In this document: positions 20,501 to 27,752 of the stretch, in pieces | How the letters are laid out: every line of letters starts with the position of its first letter | How positions within the stretch are numbered: position 1 is the stretch's first letter | Assembly: GCA_964444825.1 (NCBI GenBank) | Contig: CAYUIS010000017.1 | Coordinates: 1-51,243, forward strand | DNA length: 51,243 nt | Reading direction: 5' to 3' | Source: CAYUIS01 sp964444825 | GTDB taxonomy: Bacteria; Chloroflexota; Anaerolineae; B4-G1 | Position numbers and translations under genes: made by a program | The notes under the pieces: generated by a model | What the model was told of the DNA's origin: nothing | The model's database searches: none | The model's input: only the letters and a program-made list of their open reading frames with translations

Positions 20501-21048
20501 GTGCCAATGCCGGGGTGACGGTGATTGACGGCGCAACCCACGACACGGGTCGTATCAATACGGCATTGATCGATGCGTATGGCGTGGCGGTGGATACCAC
20601 ACGCAACCTGGTCTATGTGACAGCCATCTCACACGGCCGTATCGTCATTATCGATGGAGCCACGGACGAACAGATCGGTGGCGTGGATGTTCGACGCGGC
20701 AGTGGAGAGATTGTGCCCTTGCGTGTCATCGCCGTTAACCCTGATGTGGGATCCGAGGGACACCTGCTGGTCGTCACCTCCAGCGAGGACAGCGGTCAGG
20801 ATCAGCTCCTGCTGATCCCGAACGGCTGGCCGTCCCTGGGTACGCCGGTACCCCTGAACGTCACCAGTTATCCCCAGGAAGGGATCGCGCTTGATCCTAT
20901 CACACAGCTCGTCTGGGTCACAAGTGTGGGCAGTGGGCAGGCGAACGTGGCGTGGGACGGTCTGCCGGTATGCTCCATCCCGTTCTCTTTGATGCAAGGG
21001 AACACGGAACCGAGTACGTTCCGGATTCTACCGTTTGCCACGCCTTGA
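11510..21048 (+). CDS. Giant mosaic surface protein (DUF11, PKD, Big_1/Big_2-like repeats, beta-propeller), interrupted by assembly gap
   Basis: One gene read in two frames because an unsized 100-N gap (15923-16022) splits it. If the gap flanks are merged at their 13-base overlap, the protein is at least ~3,141 residues. In order: signal peptide (1-~42); two DUF11-like domains; two PKD domains with WDLGDG and WRFGDG cores; seven Ig-like invasin (Big_1-type) repeats with the signature LTATVTDRFGNP; an array of 83-residue Big_2-like repeats (LATIVVTPDPAVVEVG); two related domains after the gap; PKD domains; a 291-residue PKD-PKD-DUF11 block present twice in tandem; two more Big_1-like domains with YLPLVMRGYE between them; and a C-terminal ~330-residue YVTN/NHL-like propeller. 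There is no sortase motif or C-terminal membrane helix. GGAGG at 11499-11503 supports ATG 11510. Role inferred: adhesion or sheath structure. Confidence 0.85.
15008..16110 (+). repeat. Tandem array of 249-bp (83-aa) Ig-like repeat units
   Basis: Units begin at 15008, 15257, 15506 and 15755, each exactly 249 bp apart and nearly identical; units 2 and 3 differ at only a few bases. The fourth unit runs into the assembly gap and the tail of a unit emerges at 16023. The period is a multiple of 3, so gain or loss of units keeps the reading frame. The true copy number is unknown. Confidence 0.92.
15923..16022. other. Assembly gap of 100 N
   Basis: Exactly 100 N, the usual placeholder for a gap of unknown size. 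The 13 bases before it (15910-15922) are the same as the 13 bases after it (16023-16035) and have the same codon phase. The true sequence is therefore either a plain overlap or a whole number of extra 249-bp repeat units. Confidence 0.95.
17420..19175 (+). repeat. Two tandem copies of an 873-bp (291-aa) coding block
   Basis: The sequence from 17420 recurs at 18293, and the two copies read as identical for about 880 bases, including third codon positions. A third, partial copy begins after 19116 and diverges within about 100 bases. Each block encodes PKD-PKD-DUF11 domains of the giant surface protein. The lack of synonymous change points to very recent duplication or homogenisation. Confidence 0.92.
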
Positions 21049-21090
21049 TAGGTGGCCCGCGAGAGCGGGCCCATACCGAATTACGGTGCA

Positions 21091-21125
21091 CAGGCCCGGC
21101 GTTAACTTGCCGGGCCTGTCTGTTA
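21091..21125 (+). terminator. Intrinsic terminator after the giant surface gene
   Basis: A 10-bp perfect stem, CAGGCCCGGC (21091-21100) with GCCGGGCCTG (21109-21118), has an 8-base loop and a T-rich but interrupted tail. A smaller hairpin, GGCCCGC/GCGGGCC, lies just upstream at 21054-21071. Confidence 0.68.
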
Positions 21126-21221
21126 TACTTTTCAGATAGCCAGTCTGTGGCATAATACTCAAAGGGCTGTGTCGGTTGCTCAATAGAAAAGGGAAACCAG
21201 AATAGGGAAAGCGTAGCACAC

Positions 21222-22691
21222 ATGGCGAGGGATACCAGGAGACAATCCAAGGCTTCAGCCTATTCCGACATCGACCTTGACCGATGGCGCGAGTACGACC
21301 ATATCTGGACCGACTCCCTGTGGACGATAGAGGCCCGCGATCGGACCGGGGGGCACCAGCTTGACTACCACGGCAACTTTGTTCCGCAGATCGCCACTCA
21401 AACGTATCTGCGCTACACTAAGGAGGATGATGTCGTCCTTGACCTGTTCCTGGGCTCAGGAACCTCGGCTGTTGAGGCAGTTCGCCTGAATCGCAGACTG
21501 ATCGGCGTTGAGTTAAAGCCCGCCCTGGTGGAGATTGTTCGGGCCAAGATTCCTTCTGATCTGCTGGGGAATCGTGTTTGCATTGTGCAGGGCGACTCAA
21601 CCACCGAGGAGACGGCCATTCGCGTCAAGCACGCGCTTGAAGCCATGGACGTTGAGCATGCACAACTGCTGATGATCCATCCACCCTATCATGATATCAT
21701 CCGGTTCTCCGACGCTGCCGCCGATCTGTCTAATGCTCCGACGTTGAGTGCTTACCTTGACCTCTTTGAGACTGTTGCCCGGCGTGGTTTCGATCTGCTG
21801 GAACCAGGACGGTTTGCGGTGCTGATCATTGGCGACAAGTACACCAAGGGCGAACTGATTCCCTTGGGTTTCTATTGTATGGAGCGAATGCAAAGGGTGG
21901 GGTTCCGTGCCAAGGCTATCGTGGTCAAGAACATCACAGGCAACGAGCAGGCCAAGGGACGCAGCAGCAACTTGTGGCGCTACCGGGCGCTGGCCGGGGG
22001 TTATTACATATTCAAACACGAGTATGTTATCGTTTTCCACAAACCTGCCGCTCAAGCTGACGTACGACGTGAATTGCTCAAGGTCAAGCAAATGCCATCC
22101 TGGGGGCGCGTGCAGGACGATGAGTGGGATCGAGCTAGCCGCTTTATCTATACGACCCCCATGCTCACGGCGCTACGCCGAGAGACCAAACGGGTCGCCG
22201 TTGAGAGAGGGCTGCCACTGCGTGACTTTGGGCGCTATGTCATCCGCCGATGGTACAACTTTCACACGCACCAGGCTGCCCTTGACATCGTGTTGGCCCA
22301 CCCTCGCACCAAACCTGAGCCCGATCCCTTCCACCACACCGTGGACTTTTATCTGGACGGAGAGGGCTTCGACCTCAAGCTGACATCCCTGCCCCAGGGC
22401 TTTGGTCACGATATCGCCTATGCCCGTGCCCACCCGCAAGATCTGGCTCGCTGGCTATATGATCACCAATCGGCCCAGGGGAGGTTTCACACCGCCAACC
22501 GGCTCTTTGTCGTTCTGAATAGTGCAACCAACCCTGACTACACCTGGGAACTGCGCCGCGATTTTGCGGGACTGGAGCGGGCCATTCACGCTTTCCTCGA
22601 CGGACCACGCCTGATGCAGGTCCAGTTCTCGGATCGGGAGGGAAATCATCACCGGCCGACGGCTGGCGTCATCTTTTGCACGGGCGAGTGA
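21222..22691 (+). CDS. DNA methyltransferase (N4/N6) with probable C-terminal PD-(D/E)xK nuclease domain
   Basis: A 489-residue protein. Residues 1-~275 form an N6-adenine/N4-cytosine methyltransferase: motif I is DLFLGSGTS (74-82), an acidic strand GVEL follows (95-98), and the catalytic motif IV is HPPY (153-156). This is the order FGG-like motif first, then PPY. The C-terminal ~170 residues are extra for a plain methylase. They contain VDFYLDG (D375) followed by FDLKLT (D384, K386) and a hydrophobic strand RLFVVL, the layout of a PD-(D/E)xK nuclease core. If real, this is a single-chain restriction-modification enzyme; if not, the tail may be a target-recognition region. No separate restriction gene is adjacent. 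The gene converges with the glycosylase, with 5 bases between stops. AGGGAAA near 21204 is a weak, distant SD. Confidence 0.75.
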   Translation: MARDTRRQSKASAYSDIDLDRWREYDHIWTDSLWTIEARDRTGGHQLDYHGNFVPQIATQTYLRYTKEDDVVLDLFLGSGTSAVEAVRLNRRLIGVELKPALVEIVRAKIPSDLLGNRVCIVQGDSTTEETAIRVKHALEAMDVEHAQLLMIHPPYHDIIRFSDAAADLSNAPTLSAYLDLFETVARRGFDLLEPGRFAVLIIGDKYTKGELIPLGFYCMERMQRVGFRAKAIVVKNITGNEQAKGRSSNLWRYRALAGGYYIFKHEYVIVFHKPAAQADVRRELLKVKQMPSWGRVQDDEWDRASRFIYTTPMLTALRRETKRVAVERGLPLRDFGRYVIRRWYNFHTHQAALDIVLAHPRTKPEPDPFHHTVDFYLDGEGFDLKLTSLPQGFGHDIAYARAHPQDLARWLYDHQSAQGRFHTANRLFVVLNSATNPDYTWELRRDFAGLERAIHAFLDGPRLMQVQFSDREGNHHRPTAGVIFCTGE

Positions 22692-22696
22692 GATCG

Positions 22697-23584
22697 TTAT
22701 GCCTGGCTTGCGGATGACCAGTCCCAGAACCAGTAGGCGAGGCCTTTCCATTCTCCCCACTGCTCGAAGGCTTGTTCGACCTCGCCACGCCCAACGGGTT
22801 GACCCTCGTACCATTCGTGTGAGACCATGTTGAGTGCCCAAGAATCGACGGGGACAAAGTCGTAGCGACCCAACAGCATCAGGAGTGAAGCTGCGGCGTA
22901 CTCGCCTATCCCCTTGATCGCCAAGAGTCTCTTGCGCAGTTCTGCGGTCGGGATACTCGGGCTCCTTAGCGATTCCAGATCCAGGATCCCCGTGGCCACC
23001 GAGCGCGCCAACTCCAGAACGAACGGTGCTCGATACCCGAGCCGCGCTTCTGAGCGGAGCGTCTGTTCGTCCGTGGCGGCTAGCTCGTTGGGGCTGGGGA
23101 AGGCACGGCGACTTGGGTCTGAGGGGAGCGGGGCGCCATACTGGGATACGAGTGCTGTGACCATGCGGATGGTTCCAGCCCAACTCGTATTGGTGGTCAA
23201 GATGGTCTTGACCCCATCCTCAAACAGGGTGGGAGAGCGAAGTATACGCCCTTGTGCCTGTTCTTCGAGGTGGGCCAGCTTGGGTTCCTTGCGGGCCAGG
23301 TCGTAAAAGGTGGACAGGTCCTGCTCTAGCCCAAGCATCCACGCCACTCGATCTGCTATCTCGCCCCATTCGGGTTCGCTTAGCGAATCGTCCGCCTGAA
23401 TCCTCACGCCACTGGCGCTCTCCTGGATGACAATCTCCACGACGCGACCTGACCCAGGTCGTGCCACGTAGGAGAGACTTTCAGTGCTATCGTCCCAACC
23501 ATAGGGCGCCAGGCTGAACCAGCCATGCGACCTGGCGACGGCACGCAGAGAGAACGGTGGGCGGGCGGGCAAATCTAGCGTCAT
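22697..23584 (-). CDS. HhH-GPD DNA glycosylase (AlkA/OGG-like)
   Basis: A 295-residue base-excision repair glycosylase. The helix-hairpin-helix is at about 219-238 (LLAIKGIGEYAAASLL), followed by the catalytic Asp D247 in VPVDSW. The position that carries the lyase lysine in OGG1/EndoIII-type enzymes (after GxG in the hairpin) is Tyr, so a monofunctional, AlkA-like action is more likely than glycosylase/lyase. No Fe-S cluster cysteines follow. The N-terminal ~110 residues fit the beta domain of the AlkA/OGG group. The substrate (3-methyladenine or another lesion) cannot be told. The DUF503 gene ends 10 bases upstream, so the two are probably cotranscribed. Confidence 0.82.
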   Translation of the reverse strand: MTLDLPARPPFSLRAVARSHGWFSLAPYGWDDSTESLSYVARPGSGRVVEIVIQESASGVRIQADDSLSEPEWGEIADRVAWMLGLEQDLSTFYDLARKEPKLAHLEEQAQGRILRSPTLFEDGVKTILTTNTSWAGTIRMVTALVSQYGAPLPSDPSRRAFPSPNELAATDEQTLRSEARLGYRAPFVLELARSVATGILDLESLRSPSIPTAELRKRLLAIKGIGEYAAASLLMLLGRYDFVPVDSWALNMVSHEWYEGQPVGRGEVEQAFEQWGEWKGLAYWFWDWSSASQA

Positions 23585-23594
23585 GGTTGCCCGT

Positions 23595-23879
23595 CTAGAG
23601 GATTTCGATCTGCCAGTCCACTACCTGCACTTCTGGATGATGATTCTCGATCCAGCGCACAGCTTGCTCAACCACTGTGTGTGCCCGACCGGGTTCGTTG
23701 GCCACCGTGACAAAGGCGATTTCGGCTGATTGCCAGACATCGTTGTGGCCCACCTCGGCGGCGGCCAGGTTGAACTCGCGTCGCAGGCGTGCCAGAATTG
23801 GCTTGAGCATGCTACGTTTCCCTTTCAAGGAACCGTTGCCGGGGAGATACAGTTCAACGCTGCAGGCGCCGATGACCAT
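23595..23879 (-). CDS. DUF503 family protein
   Basis: A 94-residue cytosolic protein of the DUF503 family (YlxP-like), recognised by the opening MVIGACSVELYLPG, the SLKGKR block at 22-27 and LRREFNLAAAEVG. YlxP-type proteins are often found near translation or ribosome-assembly genes, but the function is not settled. The frame extends upstream to 24014, but that would run into the lipoate ligase gene. The family start and the promoter at 23930-23957 both favour ATG 23879. No strong SD is seen. Confidence 0.82.
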   Translation of the reverse strand: MVIGACSVELYLPGNGSLKGKRSMLKPILARLRREFNLAAAEVGHNDVWQSAEIAFVTVANEPGRAHTVVEQAVRWIENHHPEVQVVDWQIEIL

Positions 23880-23929
23880 AGCTTGATGTGTGGATAAGGG
23901 ACTCGCAAACTGATCCTGCGTATGAATTG

Positions 23930-23957
23930 AGTATAGCATGTCCAGGTGGATAGTCAA
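23930..23957 (-). promoter_or_regulatory. Promoter for DUF503-glycosylase, embedding the upstream stop codon
   Basis: On the minus strand, TTGACT (23957-23952), a 16-bp spacer and TATACT (23935-23930). The TGA stop of the lipoate ligase (23956-23954) lies inside the -35 box. The start should be near 23923, about 45 bases before the DUF503 start codon. Confidence 0.7.
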
Positions 23958-24778
23958 ACGCGACTTGTCCATTCGTCCGTCGCATATTTCTCGGCTCGGA
24001 GTTCCTCCGTCCACGTAAACTCCTCGTCAGTTAGTTCGCCTGGCTCAAGGTGTAGGTTCAATGTCTCGGCAAGACCCGCAGACAGTGCCTCGGCAGCACT
24101 CTCCCATGTGACCGATCGCCCCAGCGTTTCCTCGACTGTAGTGGCGCGGGCGTGCACATAGGATGGGTCGGGACGTGATCTTAGTAGGGCACAGATACGG
24201 GAGATGTCGCCTTGCAGTGGCAGCGTGCCGTGCTGGAGCACTGTGCCTAGCGCACGCATCTGGGCACTGCCCACCAGCTTTCGTCCACCGACGGTGATCT
24301 CATAGTTGGAGGGGACCTCAAAGCAGACCGGGCCTTCGAGTTGACCTTGCTCTACTTTCTGGTCGGCCGCGAGATCCGTGATTCCCAACTGTTCGAGGCC
24401 GCGCAACAACCCTGCGCTGAGACGGCGGTAGCTTTCCATGATACTTCCGGTTACACGGGGTTCCTCCTGGGGAGCGACTATGCTATAGGTTAGTTCATCT
24501 GTGTGGAGGATGGCCTTGCCACCGGTGGGGCGTCGCACCAGGTCAAAACCGACGGTCTGCAGGGCCTTCTGGTCCACGTCGGTCACCTTTTGTGCTCGGC
24601 CTAGCGAGAGGCACGCAGGTTCCCAGGCATAGAAGCGCAGGGTGGGGAGGATCCGTCCTGTCCTTACCGCACGCAGGATCGCCTCGTCCGTTGCCATATT
24701 GGTTGCTCCGTCGGCCGGAGTCGAAACAAGCAGCCGCCAGGTGGCTCTTGGATAGTCACTGGTGGAACCTGGTTGCAC
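23954..24778 (-). CDS. Lipoate-protein ligase A family (LplA/LipM-like)
   Basis: A 274-residue enzyme that attaches lipoate or octanoate to E2 and GcvH proteins. It has the family opening WRLL...ADGATNMATDEA, the substrate-binding RRPTGGKAILH (about 81-91), and KLVGSAQMRA in the later core. The length and the N-terminal NMATDEA resemble octanoyltransferase LipM as well as LplA, so the exact reaction is open. The start is GTG 24778, supported by GGAGGA at 24790-24785 with 6-base spacing. The gene is divergent from the GNAT gene, with a 170-base spacer. There is no octanoyl- or lipoyl-synthase neighbour. Confidence 0.82.
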   Translation of the reverse strand: MQPGSTSDYPRATWRLLVSTPADGATNMATDEAILRAVRTGRILPTLRFYAWEPACLSLGRAQKVTDVDQKALQTVGFDLVRRPTGGKAILHTDELTYSIVAPQEEPRVTGSIMESYRRLSAGLLRGLEQLGITDLAADQKVEQGQLEGPVCFEVPSNYEITVGGRKLVGSAQMRALGTVLQHGTLPLQGDISRICALLRSRPDPSYVHARATTVEETLGRSVTWESAAEALSAGLAETLNLHLEPGELTDEEFTWTEELRAEKYATDEWTSRV

Positions 24779-24891
24779 TGGATGTCCTCCGTTTACGTCC
24801 TACGCCCCACCGGCGGTTGGCTTTCTGAGTGTGATCCTGCCGTGTCACCCCCGTAAGAGTAAGCACATTACAGCATTACATCTTGTTTGGT

Positions 24892-24919
24892 TTGCCACTC
24901 TCTTGCGGAGGGGTATAAT
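24892..24919 (+). promoter_or_regulatory. Sigma-70 promoter for the GNAT-PdxA pair
   Basis: TTGCCA (24892-24897), a 16-bp spacer and a perfect TATAAT (24914-24919). The start is expected near 24926, about 23 bases before ATG 24949, with TAAGGAG at 24937-24943 as SD. Confidence 0.8.
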
Positions 24920-24948
24920 TGTAACATCTTCCCCTGTAAGGAGCAATA

Positions 24949-25542
24949 ATGAACTCGTGTGCCTGTTGTGATGCCAATGCGCTCTATCGTGATCGTGAGA
25001 GCAACGTTCTCCTATGCTCTGTGCACAGTCGGCTGGAGGTGGTTGGACCTCGAGGAGAGATCCCCCGACCACCGCTCACTATCCGGCCTGCTACGCCCGC
25101 GGACCAGCCGCGCATCGCGGAGTTGGCCGATTATTTTTGGGGCGAACTGCAAGTGGAGTGCTTTGACCATAGCTACCAGGTTGATGCACTGCCTGCCTAC
25201 GTTGCCTGCGATGAAGATGAAATCGTGGGCGTGGCCAGCTATGCGCGGGAAGAGGATGCAACCAACCTGGTGATGCTCAGCGTGCTGCCCCGTTGGCAGG
25301 GTCGGGGCGCAGCCGGTGATTTGATTAGGGCGGCGACCGACATAGCGCGCGCCGAAGGTGCCAATCGGCTCACTGTCGCAACGACCAACGATGATCTACC
25401 CGCGCTCGGCCTCTACCAGCGCCTGGGGTTTACCATCACGGAGGTGGTTGTGGGCAGGTTGGTGGAGCACCACGGTGGGATCGAGTTGGGTTTTGCCGGT
25501 ATTCCCGTGCGGGACGAGATCAGGATGGAGTTGTGCCTGTGA
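24949..25542 (+). CDS. GNAT acetyltransferase with N-terminal Cys-rich knuckle
   Basis: A 197-residue protein. Residues ~43-197 form a GNAT N-acetyltransferase with a recognisable acetyl-CoA loop, VLPRWQGRGAAGDLI (about 109-123), and the C-terminal LGLYQRLGF block. The first 30 residues carry C4, C6, C7, C23 and H26, spaced like a small zinc knuckle, which most GNATs lack. The substrate is unknown. The stop overlaps the start region of the PdxA-family gene, so the two are translationally coupled. Confidence 0.78.
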   Translation: MNSCACCDANALYRDRESNVLLCSVHSRLEVVGPRGEIPRPPLTIRPATPADQPRIAELADYFWGELQVECFDHSYQVDALPAYVACDEDEIVGVASYAREEDATNLVMLSVLPRWQGRGAAGDLIRAATDIARAEGANRLTVATTNDDLPALGLYQRLGFTITEVVVGRLVEHHGGIELGFAGIPVRDEIRMELCL

Positions 25543-26552
25543 GTGGTCTCCCAGTCATAGCCATTACGATGGGAGATCCGGCCGGTGTAGGGCCGGAAAT
25601 CGCAGCCAAAGCGCTGACTCGGGGCGAAATCTGGGACTGCTGTCGTCCACTCGTCATCGGTGATGCAGACGTGTTGACGCGGGCGGCTGCACTGGTAAAA
25701 GCGCCATATGTGCTCAACCCCATTATGGATGTAGCCGAGGCGACATTCGATCGTAAAACGCCGGACGTGGTGGATCTGGATAACGTGGATCTGGCCGACC
25801 TGCGGCCAGGGGAGGTGGGGCCGGCCGCTGGACGAGCCGCCGTGGACTATGTGGAGAGGGCGGTAGCGCTGGCCCAGACCCTACAGGTAGATGGTCTCGC
25901 GACGGGTCCTATCAACAAGGCGGCGTTACAGGCTGCCGGCATCCCGTACATCGGGCATACGGAACTGCTGGCTGACCTGATGGACACGGAGCGGGTGACG
26001 ACCATGTTGGCCACACCGGGACTGCGGGTGGTGCACGTCACGCGTCACGTGCCGTTGCGAGAGGTAGCCACGCACATCACCCGTGAGCGCGTGCTGGATA
26101 CGATTCGGCTGACCTCGGTGGGGCTACGCGGGATGGGGGTCGCAGGCCCAAGGCTGGCCGTGGCTGCGCTTAACCCTCACGGCGGCGACGGCGGGTTGGT
26201 GGGACGGGAGGAGATTGAAGTGATCGGCCCGGCGATCGCGGCGGCTTTGGCAGAAGGGATTCAGGTCAGTGGCCCGATCCCTGCCGATTCGGTTTTCTTT
26301 CGAGCTATCCGGGGCGAGTTTGATGCGGTCGTGGCAATGTACCACGATCAGGGGCACATTCCGATCAAGACTCACGGCTTTGAGCGTAGCGTGACGGTGA
26401 CCCTAGGGCTGCCAATCGTGCGCACATCGGTGGATCACGGCACGGCCTTTGACATCGCTTGGCAGGGCGTGGCCAGCGAGGAAAGCATGGTGGAGGCGGT
26501 CCGGCTCGCGGCGCAACTGGCGTCACAGCGAGAAGCTGGATTTGCGTCCTAG
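25533..26552 (+). CDS. pdxA: PdxA-family 4-phospho-hydroxyacid dehydrogenase
   Basis: A 339-residue NAD-dependent metalloenzyme of the PdxA family. Evidence: the opening ITMGDPAGVGPEI, a metal-binding His in GHTELLAD, NPHGGDGG and MYHDQGHIPIK, and the closing RTSVDHGTAFDIA. Classical PdxA oxidises 4-phosphohydroxy-L-threonine in vitamin B6 synthesis. GHIPIK and RTSVDHGTAFDIA instead resemble the PdxA2 branch, which acts on D-threonate or D-erythronate 4-phosphate, so the symbol is tentative. No four-carbon acid-sugar kinase is adjacent. The start may be GTG 25533 or GTG 25539; GGATGGAG at 25522-25529 fits 25539 slightly better. The gene overlaps the GNAT gene by 10 bases. Confidence 0.8.
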   Translation: MPVSGLPVIAITMGDPAGVGPEIAAKALTRGEIWDCCRPLVIGDADVLTRAAALVKAPYVLNPIMDVAEATFDRKTPDVVDLDNVDLADLRPGEVGPAAGRAAVDYVERAVALAQTLQVDGLATGPINKAALQAAGIPYIGHTELLADLMDTERVTTMLATPGLRVVHVTRHVPLREVATHITRERVLDTIRLTSVGLRGMGVAGPRLAVAALNPHGGDGGLVGREEIEVIGPAIAAALAEGIQVSGPIPADSVFFRAIRGEFDAVVAMYHDQGHIPIKTHGFERSVTVTLGLPIVRTSVDHGTAFDIAWQGVASEESMVEAVRLAAQLASQREAGFAS

Positions 26553-26570
26553 GGCCTTATGTGGTATAAG
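26542..26570 (+). promoter_or_regulatory. Probable promoter of tRNA-Arg
   Basis: TTGCGT (26542-26547), a 17-bp spacer and TATAAG (26565-26570) with a TGn extension. The start would be near 26577, just before the tRNA. The -35 overlaps the end of the PdxA-family gene. Confidence 0.5.
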
Positions 26571-26582
26571 AGGAGTACATGT

Positions 26583-26655
26583 GCCCCCGTAGCTCAGTTG
26601 GATAGAGCACCGGCCTCCGGAGCCGGTGGCCCGCGTTCGAGTCGCGGCGGGGGTA
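26583..26655 (+). tRNA. tRNA-Arg (CCG)
   Basis: A complete cloverleaf: the 7-bp acceptor stem is 26583-26589 with 26648-26654 (first pair G-U) and the D arm is GCTC/GAGC. The anticodon stem CCGGC/GCCGG encloses the loop CTCCGGA, with anticodon CCG at 26617-26619. The T arm is CCGCG-TTCGAGT-CGCGG. The discriminator is A26655. The 3' CCA is not encoded and must be added by CCA transferase. Confidence 0.95.
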
Positions 26656-26673
26656 CTTACGCAAATTGGCTCG

Positions 26674-26701
26674 CTCCGGGGACCCCTCCCCGGAGTTTTT
26701 T
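26674..26701 (+). terminator. Intrinsic terminator after tRNA-Arg
   Basis: The perfect 8-bp stem CTCCGGGG (26674-26681) with CCCCGGAG (26688-26695) has a 6-base loop and is followed by six T residues. It lies 18 bases past the tRNA. Confidence 0.9.
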
Positions 26702-26758
26702 GTGTGCAAGATGGATAGGGACAATCTGGTGCCAGTCAGGTCGGGCATTGGAGCTGCG

Positions 26759-27580
26759 CTACGAGCGAACCAGCGTCACATCCCCTGCTACCAGACGAGA
26801 CAGCTTGCCATTAGGCGAACGTAGCAAAAGCGCGCCATCTTTGTCTACGGACTCGGCCACTCCAGTGAGCGACCCGCTTGCTGTTGACACCTGAACCTCC
26901 TGACCCAAGGTCGCCAGCCGCCTACTCCACTCTGCGTAGGGGCTTTGGCCGGTCTGTAGCTTCGCGTGCCTGGTTTCGACGCCCTCCAGCAGCGTCACGA
27001 GCAGTGTTGTCCGATCCGTCCTCCGGCCAGTCTCTGCCAGGATGCTGGTTGCATCAGGGGCCAGCGTAGGTAGCACGTTCTGCTCTACATTCACATTGAT
27101 CCCAATCCCGACCACGACGAACCCTAGTTTGTCTCCGTCAACTTCTGTCTCCGTCAGCACCCCTGCCAGCTTCCTCCAGCCAAGAGTTCCGGTCCGGGAG
27201 AGAGAGGACGAGGATGGGATAATCAGGTCGTTGGGCCATTTGAGGGACACATCGAGCCCGGCTACCTGAGCCACCGCATCAGACGCCGCCAACGCGCACA
27301 ACATCGTCAGCCATTGGGCTTGGGTGGGGAGCAGGTCGGTGCGGAAAACGATAGAGCACAGGAGACACGTGCCTGGAGGTGCCACCCATCGTCGTCCCAG
27401 ACGGCCTCGACCTGCCGTCTGTTCGTCGGCCAGTATCACTGCCCCCTCTGGAGCGCCTTGTCTCGCCAGTTGCTTTGCGACGTCGTTGGTCGAGCCGGTG
27501 CGAGGCAGGATCACCAGATGGCGACCAAACGTGCAGGTGTTCAGAGCAGACTGAATCCTGGGGATGTCAAGTCGGTCCAT
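26759..27580 (-). CDS. birA: Biotin--[acetyl-CoA carboxylase] ligase, no DNA-binding domain
   Basis: A 273-residue biotin protein ligase. It has the biotinyl-5'-AMP loop TAGRGRLGRRW (about 55-65), the KWPND block near 115, GVLTE and the GIGINVN strand, followed by a C-terminal SH3-like domain with GVAESVDKDGALLL. It lacks the N-terminal winged-helix of E. coli BirA (which is ~320 aa), so it should biotinylate carboxylase BCCP without repressing bio genes. No SD precedes ATG 27580. The promoter at 27592-27620 would start transcription only about 3-5 bases before the ATG, so the mRNA is nearly leaderless. The gene is divergent from rplS. Confidence 0.88.
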   Translation of the reverse strand: MDRLDIPRIQSALNTCTFGRHLVILPRTGSTNDVAKQLARQGAPEGAVILADEQTAGRGRLGRRWVAPPGTCLLCSIVFRTDLLPTQAQWLTMLCALAASDAVAQVAGLDVSLKWPNDLIIPSSSSLSRTGTLGWRKLAGVLTETEVDGDKLGFVVVGIGINVNVEQNVLPTLAPDATSILAETGRRTDRTTLLVTLLEGVETRHAKLQTGQSPYAEWSRRLATLGQEVQVSTASGSLTGVAESVDKDGALLLRSPNGKLSRLVAGDVTLVRS

Positions 27581-27591
27581 ATGCGAGGCAG

Positions 27592-27620
27592 ATTCTACTA
27601 TTTCGCGTCTCTCCTGTCAA
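27592..27620 (-). promoter_or_regulatory. Promoter of birA, giving a nearly leaderless mRNA
   Basis: On the minus strand, a perfect TTGACA (27620-27615), a 17-bp spacer and TAGAAT (27597-27592). Only 11 bases separate the -10 box from the ATG. Confidence 0.75.
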
Positions 27621-27716
27621 TGTAGATCGCTGGCTGAAGCCGCATCGTTATCCCTACGATAGGTATGGAGCAGGCACGCGGGCTTTAATTGCTTCAGGCG
27701 TGTGGCCTCATTCAGG

Positions 27717-27745
27717 TTGCCCTAGAAGGCAAAACGTAGTATAAT
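27717..27745 (+). promoter_or_regulatory. Promoter of rplS
   Basis: TTGCCC (27717-27722), a 17-bp spacer and a perfect TATAAT (27740-27745). The expected start near 27752 places the following inverted repeat at the very 5' end of the mRNA. Confidence 0.8.
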
Positions 27746-27752
27746 CCGCCCG

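Noticed and set aside
21054..21071. Hairpin GGCCCGC/GCGGGCC right after the giant gene as the main terminator
   Set aside because: No T run follows. The 10-bp hairpin at 21091-21118 is the better candidate.
23880..24014. Longer DUF503 start at 24014
   Set aside because: It would overlap the lipoate ligase and lie upstream of the promoter at 23930-23957. The family begins at MVIG.
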